Source: an uncultured Faecalibacterium sp.
Lineage (GTDB): Bacteria; Bacillota; Clostridia; Oscillospirales; Ruminococcaceae
Assembly (NCBI GenBank): GCA_902463905.1
Contig: CABQHF010000042.1
Location: 1 to 12,261, forward strand
DNA length: 12,261 nucleotides
Reading direction: 5' to 3'
Part shown: in pieces, positions 6,507 through 12,261 of the stretch
Numbering within the stretch: position 1 is the stretch's first letter
How the letters are laid out: each line of letters opens with the position of its first letter
Program-made: the position numbers and the translations under genes
The notes under the pieces: model-generated
Database searches by the model: none
What the model saw: the letters and a program-made list of their open reading frames with translations, nothing else
What the model was told of the DNA's origin: nothing

Positions 6507-8384
6507 TCAGGCTTCTTCCGGCTCGTCCTGCATGGCGTTCTCGATCTCGGATTCCATGTCCTGCAGGCAGTCCAGCAGCAGCGGATTGAAGGCCCCGCAC
6601 ACCCCGGTGCAGATCATCTGGATGGCCTCCCCGTGGGTGCGGGCGCAGCCGTCCACCGGGCGGCTCACCAGCCGTTCGTACACATCAGCCAACCCTACCA
6701 CCTGTGCCTCGATGGGGATCCGCTCCCCTTTCAGACCGTCCGGGTAGCCGCCACCGTCGTACCGCTCATGGTGCCAGCGGCAGATATTGTACGCAGTGCG
6801 GGCAAAGGCATCGTTCCGGCATTCAGGCTGCTCTTCCAGCATTTTTGCGCCCAGCAGGGTGTGGCTCTGCAGGGTGCGGCGCTCGTCCTCGGTCAGCGGG
6901 CCTTCCTTGTGCAGCAGGCTCTCGCTGATCTCCATCTTGCCGATGTCGTGCAGCGCAGCGGCGGCGGCAATGGTCCTGCGCGCCTCCCGCGTGAGGGGAT
7001 AACGGTCAGTCTTTTGTGCCAGCCCAGCCAGCAGCATGGCGGTGAGCTGTGCCACCCGCTGCACATGGCCGCGGCTCTCGCCGTTGCGCTTTTCCACCAC
7101 CTGGCTCAGGATGCCGATCATCATCCGGCTGGTGCGCTCTTTTTCATAGGCAAGGTCGGCCGCCATGGCGCTCAGGCGGCGCTGCTTGGCATACAGGCGG
7201 ATGGTGTTGAAGATGCGCTGATACACCACCTTGGCGTCAAACGGGCGGCTGATGTAATCCGAGGCACCCAGGTCAAAGGCGCGGCGCACCGCGTCCACCG
7301 TGTCCTCGCTGGAGATCATGATCACCGGGATCTGTTCCAGCATGCCCCGGCGGTTCATCTTTTCCAGCACCGTAAAGCCGTCGATACCGGGCATATGGAT
7401 GTCCAGCAGCACGATGGAAATGCCGGTGGCATTCTGCTCCAGCAGCTGTAGGCAGGCCTCACCGCTGGCGGCCTCGGCAATGTCGAACTGGCTGCCCAGC
7501 ATCTGCCCCAGCATCTTGCGGTTCAATTCGGAGTCGTCCACGATCAGCACGCTTTGGCGGCGGCGCAGCGGTGCCGTGGCCGTACTTTCCGGCTGCTGCT
7601 CGGTAATCACGGTGTTTTTCTGCATCTGGGCATAGCTGGCCAGCCGCTCCGCGTGTTCCACCGCCGCCGATACTTCTCCGTCCTGGAGCCATACGCCGCC
7701 GATGCTCACCGAGATGTGCAGGTGGGAGTAGCCCGGCACGCTGGCTGCAGCCAGCTGCAGCCGCAGGTTTTCCAGCTTCTGGCCAAAGCTGCTCTGCCCC
7801 TCTTCCGGCAAAAGCAGCAGCAGCCTGTCCTCGCCCCGGCGGAACAGGCGATCCTTCTCGCTCAGGTTCCTGCGCAGCCCCCCGGCCACCGTTTCCAGCA
7901 CGCTGTCCCCGGCGTAATGGCCGTAGACATCGCAGGCCGTCTTGAAATCATCGATCCGCAGCACCGCCACACCGGCCGTGAGGATGCGGCTGCGGTATTT
8001 TTCCTGATAATAGCGCTCGTTGTAGGCACCCGTCACCGGGTCGCGGTACCGTTTTCCACGGTACTCCGCCATGCTGTTGAACAGCCGTTCGCTCTCCTCC
8101 GGATCCAGCAGCATAGCTCTGTCCAGCCTGCGTTCCATCTGCAGCACGCAGGGCGCATCTTCCACCTGCACATAGAGGGCTGTCACTTCATACAGTTCCT
8201 GCCCGCGGTACTCCATCCGGCTGTGGGAGGCCTTGTCCTCCAGCGCCTGCCGGGCAGTGTCTCCCGCATCCCTGCGAGATCGCACCTGTTCTGCAGTGAG
8301 CAGCCGCACCGAGGGAAATACCCTGCGCAGCTGCTCCATTTCCTGTTCGATCTGTTTCCGGGTCATCGGCCCATCCTGTACCAT
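6507..8384 (-). CDS. Degenerate GGDEF - receiver - HD-GYP signalling protein
   Basis: This cytoplasmic 625-residue response regulator probably binds or hydrolyses a cyclic dinucleotide. Residues 1-110 are unassigned. A GGDEF-like domain (about 115-262) keeps IDDFK, YGHYAGD and SVSIGG, but the signature reads GEDRL (184-188) and the usual first metal Asp aligns with Arg143, so it should make no c-di-GMP. The receiver domain (about 278-398) has VDD (282-284), phosphoacceptor Asp328 in LLDIHMPG, and Arg380 where Lys is expected. The HD-GYP domain (about 418-612) keeps His440, HDIGK (479-483), His508, HHE with GGGYP (538-548) and Asp567, so metal binding looks possible; the usual DAL..R.Y block is altered. 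No membrane span is seen. The ATG at 8382-8384 has a G-rich upstream stretch. The ATG six codons later (8366) has AGGA seven bases before it and is equally possible. A strong promoter and a terminator make it a single-gene unit. Confidence 0.92.
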   Translation of the reverse strand: MVQDGPMTRKQIEQEMEQLRRVFPSVRLLTAEQVRSRRDAGDTARQALEDKASHSRMEYRGQELYEVTALYVQVEDAPCVLQMERRLDRAMLLDPEESERLFNSMAEYRGKRYRDPVTGAYNERYYQEKYRSRILTAGVAVLRIDDFKTACDVYGHYAGDSVLETVAGGLRRNLSEKDRLFRRGEDRLLLLLPEEGQSSFGQKLENLRLQLAAASVPGYSHLHISVSIGGVWLQDGEVSAAVEHAERLASYAQMQKNTVITEQQPESTATAPLRRRQSVLIVDDSELNRKMLGQMLGSQFDIAEAASGEACLQLLEQNATGISIVLLDIHMPGIDGFTVLEKMNRRGMLEQIPVIMISSEDTVDAVRRAFDLGASDYISRPFDAKVVYQRIFNTIRLYAKQRRLSAMAADLAYEKERTSRMMIGILSQVVEKRNGESRGHVQRVAQLTAMLLAGLAQKTDRYPLTREARRTIAAAAALHDIGKMEISESLLHKEGPLTEDERRTLQSHTLLGAKMLEEQPECRNDAFARTAYNICRWHHERYDGGGYPDGLKGERIPIEAQVVGLADVYERLVSRPVDGCARTHGEAIQMICTGVCGAFNPLLLDCLQDMESEIENAMQDEPEEA

Positions 8385-8420
8385 CCGTTCGCCCCCGTCC
8401 CTGCGGTCGATTTTACATTG

Positions 8421-8450
8421 ATTATACTATTTTTATCATGGCTGCGTCAA
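8421..8450 (-). promoter_or_regulatory. Strong sigma-A type promoter for the HD-GYP gene
   Basis: On the minus strand a perfect TATAAT (8421-8426) follows TTGACG (8445-8450, five of six bases) after 18 bases. Transcription should start near 8414, about 30 bases before the ATG at 8384. It is the best consensus match in the window. Confidence 0.82.
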
Positions 8451-8459
8451 ACTTGCCGC

Positions 8460-8489
8460 TTTCGGCCCCTGCGCCGGAAGATGCCGAAA
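8460..8489. repeat. Inverted repeat upstream of the HD-GYP promoter
   Basis: TTTCGGC (8460-8466) and GCCGAAA (8483-8489) are perfect seven-base inverted arms separated by 16 bases. The nearer arm ends about ten bases upstream of the -35 box. No U-run follows on either strand, so it does not read as a terminator. The spacing would suit a dimeric regulator site; this is inference. Confidence 0.4.
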
Positions 8490-8586
8490 AAAATGGACGT
8501 TCCTTGCGGATTTTTGCCCGGAAAATCCCTCCGGCCCGGCCGGTGCGCAATGAAAAACGACGCAAAATACGGAGTGTAATTTCGAC

Positions 8587-8637
8587 AAAACAAAAGCGCC
8601 CGCCCGCTTCCGGAAGCTCCGGCATGCGGACGGGCGC
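8587..8637 (-). terminator. Rho-independent terminator of the glycyl-tRNA synthetase gene
   Basis: On the minus strand GCGCCCGTCCGC (8626-8637) pairs over 12 positions with GCGGGCGGGCGC (8596-8607), including one G-T wobble. An inner CCGGA/TCCGG stem tightens the loop. The tail is TTTTGTTTTGT. It starts 21 bases after the stop codon. Confidence 0.92.
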
Positions 8638-8658
8638 ATCAGTTTTTCAGAAAATGGA

Positions 8659-10080
8659 TCAGAACTCGATCTTGCTCTCAATGTAGCTCTTCAGCTCGCT
8701 GATGGGCATACGGACCTGCTCCATGGTATCGCGGTCACGGACGGTGACGCAATTATCAGCCACGATGCCCTTGGCCTCGTCGCCCACGGTGTCAAAGTCC
8801 ACGGTGATGCAGAACGGGGTGCCGATCTCATCCTCACGGCGGTAACGCTTGCCGATGGAACCGGTATCGTCGTAGTCCACCATGAAGTACTTGCTCAGCT
8901 CGTTGCGGATCTCCATGGCCTTGTCGCCCAGCTTCTTGCTCAGGGGCAGCACGGCGCACTTGTAGGGAGCCAGAGCCGGATGCAGATGCAGCACGGTGCG
9001 GATATCCTCCTTGCCCTTGCTGTCGGTCAGGTGCTCCTCATCGTAGGCCTCGCACAGGAATGCCAGCGCCACACGGTCACAGCCCAGAGAAGGCTCGATG
9101 ACGTAGGGGATATAGTGCTCGTTGGTCTCGCTGTCGAAGTACTCCAGGCTCTTGCCGGATGCCTCCTGATGGCGGGTCAGGTCGTAGTTGGTGCGGTCGG
9201 CAATGCCCCACAGCTCGCCCCAGTCAGTGAACGGGAAGGCATACTCGATATCGGTGGTAGCACGGCTGTAGAAAGCCAGCTCTGCAGGCTCGTGGTCACG
9301 CAGGCGCAGGTGCTCCTTCTTGATGCCCAGGCTCAGCAGCCAGTTCTCGCAGTAGTCCTTCCAGTAAGCAAACCAGTCCAGATCGGTGCCGGGCTTGCAG
9401 AAGAACTCGCACTCCATCTGCTCGAACTCGCGGGTGCGGAAGGTGAAGTTGCCCGGGGTGATCTCGTTGCGGAAAGCCTTGCCCACCTGGCACACGCCGA
9501 AGGGCAGCTTGCGGCGGGTGGTGCGCTGGATGTTGGCAAAGTTGACAAAGATGCCCTGTGCAGTCTCCGGGCGCAGATAGCAGGTGGAAGAGCTGTCCTC
9601 GGTAACGCCGATGGCAGTCTTGAACATCAGGTTGAACTTGCGGATGGGGGTGAAATCGTGCTTGCCGCACACAGGGCACACGATGTCCTCATGCGAGGCG
9701 ATGAAGGCGTCCATCTCGTCAAAGCTCATGGCGTCCACGTTCACCTCGGGGTGCTCCTCGCCGATCAGCTTGTCGGCGCGGTGGCGTGCCTTGCAGGCGC
9801 GGCAGTCCAGCAGGGGGTCCGAGAAGCTGGACACATGGCCGGTGGTCACCCAGGTCTGGGGATTCATGATGATGGCTGCATCCAGGCCCACGTTATAAGG
9901 GCTTTCCTGCACGAACTTTTTCAGCCATGCCTTCTTGACGTTGTTCTTGAACTCAACGCCCAGGGGGCCGTAATCCCAGCTGTTGGCCAGGCCGCCGTAG
10001 ATCTCGGAACCGGGGAACACATAACCACGGTTCTTGCAGAGGTTGACGATCATGTCAAGGGTCTTTTCGCTCTGTTCCAT
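8659..10080 (-). CDS. glyQS: Glycine--tRNA ligase, homodimeric alpha2 type
   Basis: This class II synthetase charges tRNA-Gly with glycine in the cytoplasm. At 473 residues it matches the usual length of the single-chain (eukaryote-like) bacterial form, also annotated glyS. Typical blocks run in order. GSEIYGGLANSWDYGPLG is at 24-41. CRAC (93-96) and CPVC (135-138) are two CxxC pairs that may hold zinc. YLRPETAQGIFVNF is at 168-181. Motif 2, FRNEITPGNFTFRTREFEQ, is at 203-221, followed by WGELWGIADRTNYDL (287-301). Motif 3, EPSLGCDRVALAF, is at 329-341, and an anticodon-binding domain runs from about 370 to the end. The frame is open 34 codons further upstream, but homologues start near the MEQSEKT block and AAGGA lies 11 bases before the ATG at 10078-10080. 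The upstream ATG at 10092 overlaps that site. It has its own promoter and a strong terminator. Confidence 0.97.
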   Translation of the reverse strand: MEQSEKTLDMIVNLCKNRGYVFPGSEIYGGLANSWDYGPLGVEFKNNVKKAWLKKFVQESPYNVGLDAAIIMNPQTWVTTGHVSSFSDPLLDCRACKARHRADKLIGEEHPEVNVDAMSFDEMDAFIASHEDIVCPVCGKHDFTPIRKFNLMFKTAIGVTEDSSSTCYLRPETAQGIFVNFANIQRTTRRKLPFGVCQVGKAFRNEITPGNFTFRTREFEQMECEFFCKPGTDLDWFAYWKDYCENWLLSLGIKKEHLRLRDHEPAELAFYSRATTDIEYAFPFTDWGELWGIADRTNYDLTRHQEASGKSLEYFDSETNEHYIPYVIEPSLGCDRVALAFLCEAYDEEHLTDSKGKEDIRTVLHLHPALAPYKCAVLPLSKKLGDKAMEIRNELSKYFMVDYDDTGSIGKRYRREDEIGTPFCITVDFDTVGDEAKGIVADNCVTVRDRDTMEQVRMPISELKSYIESKIEF

Positions 10081-10191
10081 TGTAAAATACATCCTTTCCG
10101 TCCGCGGCTGGTTTGCCGTGTCGTGTTGTGTTGTACCGGCAGCTTTCCCCACTGCCGTCCGTGCTTTTGCGATCAGAAGCACAGCATCTTT

Positions 10192-10220
10192 ACTGTACCA
10201 TGTTTTGGATGGGTTGTAAA
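10192..10220 (-). promoter_or_regulatory. Candidate promoter for the glycyl-tRNA synthetase gene
   Basis: On the minus strand TTTACA (10215-10220, five of six) and TACAGT (10192-10197, four of six) are 17 bases apart, with TGG giving an extended -10. The -35 box begins one base after the rlmH stop. The predicted leader is about 105 bases. It holds only a short GTGCTT/AAGCAC hairpin and no recognisable T-box element. Confidence 0.55.
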
Positions 10221-10221
10221 G

Positions 10222-10707
10222 TTACTTATGGTATTTCATGCCCGCATTGATGGTGCAGGCGCGGTAGATCTGTTCCGTGAGCACCAGCCGTGCCAGCTGA
10301 TGGGGCATGGTGATGCGCCCCATGCTGAACTTGAGGGCTGCAGCCTTTTTCACCTCATCGGACAGGCCGTGGGACGAGCCGATGACAAAGGCCACATCCC
10401 CTGCCCCGCTGTTTGCCCGGTCGGCCAGGAACTGCGCCAGCTCGTCGGAAGAGATCTGTTTGCCCTCGATGCACATGGCTACGATGGCCGCGCCCTTGCG
10501 CACGCTGGACAGGATAGCCTTGCCCTCCTTATCCAGCGCCTTTTTCACCACGGCGTCGGAAGCGTTCTTCTCTTCGATCTTTTCCTCCGGCAGCTCGATG
10601 ATGCGGAAGGACGCAAAGGCCGACAGCCGTTTCTGGTATTCGGCCACGCCCTCGGCGAAGTATTTTGCGTTCAGTTTGCCCACACAGATCAGGTCAATGT
10701 TTTGCAT
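10222..10707 (-). CDS. rlmH: 23S rRNA pseudouridine-1915 N3-methyltransferase (RlmH)
   Basis: This small SPOUT-class (trefoil-knot) enzyme uses S-adenosylmethionine to methylate pseudouridine 1915 in helix 69 of 23S rRNA, acting on assembled 70S ribosomes. The 161 residues match the family length. The SAM-binding FVIGSSHGLSDEV block is at 107-119; the family more often has IGG here, so Ser111 is a mild variant. MPHQLARLVLTEQIYRA is at 134-150, and the protein ends in the characteristic YHK. The ATG at 10705-10707 has AAGGAG six bases upstream, and this site overlaps the TAA of the topoisomerase gene ten bases away. The two are therefore co-transcribed and perhaps translationally coupled. I see no terminator before the next gene's promoter. 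Confidence 0.96.
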   Translation of the reverse strand: MQNIDLICVGKLNAKYFAEGVAEYQKRLSAFASFRIIELPEEKIEEKNASDAVVKKALDKEGKAILSSVRKGAAIVAMCIEGKQISSDELAQFLADRANSGAGDVAFVIGSSHGLSDEVKKAAALKFSMGRITMPHQLARLVLTEQIYRACTINAGMKYHK

Positions 10708-10717
10708 TTTCTTCTCC

Positions 10718-12261
10718 TTACAGCAAGCTCATCTGCTCGCCTTCGTCCTCGGCGCGGATGAGGGCACCCGTGGCGGGCAGACTGCGCACGCGGTAGCGGT
10801 GGGGGTTGGCCAGCTCCAGCGTGTCCGCCGGGACCACCGAAGCGATGGTCTGGTTCTTTTTCAGGGTCACCACGGCCACGCCCTGACTGTCGCGGGTGGC
10901 TTTGGCGGCGATCTGCGCCGTGCCCACCAGCAGCATGCGGCTGGCACTGGTGCGGATGGCCAGTTCGGTCTCCTCCGGCAGGAACAGCAGCTTTGCCAGC
11001 GCTTCCTTGTCGCAGTAGGCCTTGAGCAGCTTTCTTCGGTTCTGCTTGGTGGCATAGGAGCTCAGCGGGATCTTGGCGCACTTGCCACTGGCAAAGAAGA
11101 ACAGCGCAAAGCCGCTGTAGTCGCCGGTGATGACCATGGCCAGGATGTTTTCGCCCTCGTCCATGCCCAGGCGGCCCGGCACAAAGATGCCCATCTGGGC
11201 CACCTTGCCGTCCTCCAGCTCAGCCAGACGCACCTTGTACACCTGCTGTTTGTCGGTGAAGAACAGTGCTTCTACGTTGTTGCGGGTCTCCACCTGCTGC
11301 ACGATCTCGTCGCCCTCCTTGAGCTTGTGGGCACCGGCGGTGCGCAGGCTCTGGGGCGGGATCTTTTTCAGGTAGCCCTCGCGGGTGAAGAACACGGTGA
11401 CCGGGTAGTCCGGCACCGTCTCTTCCTCGGCGGCAGCTTCCTCCTCCGGCAAGTCGTACAAAATCTCGCTGCGGCGGGGCTGCGCGTACTTCTTGGCTAC
11501 CTCGTTCAGCTCGTTGATGATGATGCGGCGCACCCGGGCGGGCTTTGCCAGCACATCGTTCAGGTCGGCAATATCCTTTTCCAGCTGCTCGATCTCGCTG
11601 GTGCGCTTGAGGATATATTCCCGGTTCAGGTGACGCAGCTTGATCTCGGCCACATAGTCGGCCTGCACCTCGTCGATGCCAAAGCCGATCATCAGGTTGG
11701 GCACCACCTCGCTCTCTTCCTCGGTGGTGCGGATGATCTTGATGGCCTTGTCGATGTCCAGCAGGATGGCGGCCAGGCCCTGCAGCAGATGCAGGCGTTT
11801 TTCCTTGCCGTGCAGGTCGTAGTAGGTGCGGCGGCGCACGCATTCCACACGGAACGCCGTCCACTCCTGCAGGATCTCCCGCACGCCCATCACCCGGGGC
11901 TGACCGGCCACCAGAATGTTGAAGTTTGCGCTGAAGCTGTCCTCCAGCGGGGTGGTCTTGAACAGCTTGCCCATCAGCTTTTCGGCATCCACGCCGCGCT
12001 TGAGATCCAGCGTGAGCTTCAGGCCGTTCAGGTCGGTCTCGTCGCGCATATCGCTGATTTCTTTGATCTTGCCGGCCTTGACCAGCTCGGCGATCTTGTC
12101 CATGATGGCTTCCACCGTGGTGGTGGGCGGGATCTGGGTGATCTCGATCATATTTTCGCCGGGCACCACGTTGTAGCGGGCGCGCACCTTCACGCTGCCG
12201 CGGCCATTCTCGTAAATTTCACGCATCTGCGCTTCATCGTACAAGATCTGGCCGCCGCCCA
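10718..12261 (-). CDS. parC: Type IIA topoisomerase subunit A, ParC-like (ParC/GyrA family), 5' end cut by window edge
   Basis: Type IIA topoisomerase A subunits cut and rejoin duplex DNA, with GyrB/ParE supplying ATP. Only the last 513 residues are visible. The catalytic Tyr and the winged-helix domain lie beyond the right edge. The fragment opens in the conserved GGGQI block, followed by YENGRGSVKVRARY. It continues through the tower and coiled-coil arms to PARVRRIIINEL (nucleotides about 11520-11550). A Glu-rich linker near 11430 leads into a C-terminal beta-pinwheel domain (about 11416-10720). I find no QRRGGKG GyrA box; the nearest stretch is QNRRKLLKAY near 11040. That favours a topoisomerase IV-like role (decatenation and relaxation) over supercoiling gyrase, and decides the symbol. 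A divergent GyrA paralogue cannot be excluded. The SD of rlmH overlaps this gene's stop. Confidence 0.85.
   Translation of the reverse strand, partial: GGGQILYDEAQMREIYENGRGSVKVRARYNVVPGENMIEITQIPPTTTVEAIMDKIAELVKAGKIKEISDMRDETDLNGLKLTLDLKRGVDAEKLMGKLFKTTPLEDSFSANFNILVAGQPRVMGVREILQEWTAFRVECVRRRTYYDLHGKEKRLHLLQGLAAILLDIDKAIKIIRTTEEESEVVPNLMIGFGIDEVQADYVAEIKLRHLNREYILKRTSEIEQLEKDIADLNDVLAKPARVRRIIINELNEVAKKYAQPRRSEILYDLPEEEAAAEEETVPDYPVTVFFTREGYLKKIPPQSLRTAGAHKLKEGDEIVQQVETRNNVEALFFTDKQQVYKVRLAELEDGKVAQMGIFVPGRLGMDEGENILAMVITGDYSGFALFFFASGKCAKIPLSSYATKQNRRKLLKAYCDKEALAKLLFLPEETELAIRTSASRMLLVGTAQIAAKATRDSQGVAVVTLKKNQTIASVVPADTLELANPHRYRVRSLPATGALIRAEDEGEQMSLL

Noticed and set aside
6480..8579. 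Two long plus-strand frames (323 and 341 codons)
   Set aside because: Both are antisense to the HD-GYP gene; the minus strand carries all the recognisable motifs.
8490..8586. A small RNA or short gene between the HD-GYP promoter and the upstream terminator
   Set aside because: There are short GC-rich inverted stretches and a T-run, but no promoter-terminator pair, no convincing frame and no ribosome binding site.
10081..10221. A glycine riboswitch or T-box in front of glycyl-tRNA synthetase
   Set aside because: The region is short and lacks the conserved core sequences of either element.
8980..10761. A 593-codon open frame on the plus strand
   Set aside because: It is antisense to glycyl-tRNA synthetase and rlmH and runs through their promoter region and terminus. 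It has no domain and no ribosome binding site.
1..12261. Mobile elements, CRISPR arrays, tRNA or rRNA genes
   Set aside because: I saw no transposase motif, terminal inverted repeat pair, regularly spaced repeat, tRNA cloverleaf or rRNA sequence. Genes are uniform in strand and composition.

Overview
The window is GC-rich and compact. Nine protein genes, two of them cut by the window edges, all lie on the minus strand. Gene content and codon habit suggest a high-GC Gram-positive gut Clostridia member; Faecalibacterium or a close Oscillospiraceae relative is my best guess, but this comes from recall of family sequences, not a search. I see no mobile element, CRISPR array, tRNA or rRNA.

Layout, left to right (opposite to transcription). 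(1) 1-1558: dTDP-L-rhamnose genes rfbA then rfbD, with rfbD running off the left edge. They have their own promoter and a hairpin-bearing leader. (2) 1811-5029: two family-2 glycosyltransferase genes six bases apart. The first transcribed encodes a tandem two-domain enzyme and the second a WbbL-like putative rhamnosyltransferase. They have an extended -10 promoter and end in a hairpin terminator. (3) 5278-6342: an exported SpoIID/LytB-domain protein with its own promoter. (4) 6507-8384: a signalling protein made of a degenerate GGDEF domain, a receiver domain and an HD-GYP domain, between a strong promoter and a clear terminator. (5) 8659-10080: glycyl-tRNA synthetase. (6) 10222-10707 and 10718 to the right edge: rlmH, preceded by a ParC/GyrA-family topoisomerase subunit gene that is open at the edge.

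The left half is probably cell-surface work: RfbA and RfbD make the activated sugar dTDP-rhamnose, and the two glycosyltransferases plausibly use it, with other sugars, to build a rhamnose-containing wall polysaccharide or capsule. The SpoIID/LytB protein probably acts on peptidoglycan. The right half is housekeeping: DNA topology, ribosome modification and tRNA charging. The signalling protein sits between the two and probably senses or removes a cyclic dinucleotide.

I do not see a convincing undescribed system. The best leads are the signalling protein, whose GGDEF site is lost and whose receiver and HD-GYP motifs deviate, and the unrecognised N-terminal module of the tandem glycosyltransferase. 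Three gene starts were moved from the longest reading frame (5029, 6342 and 10080) on the basis of promoters and ribosome binding sites.
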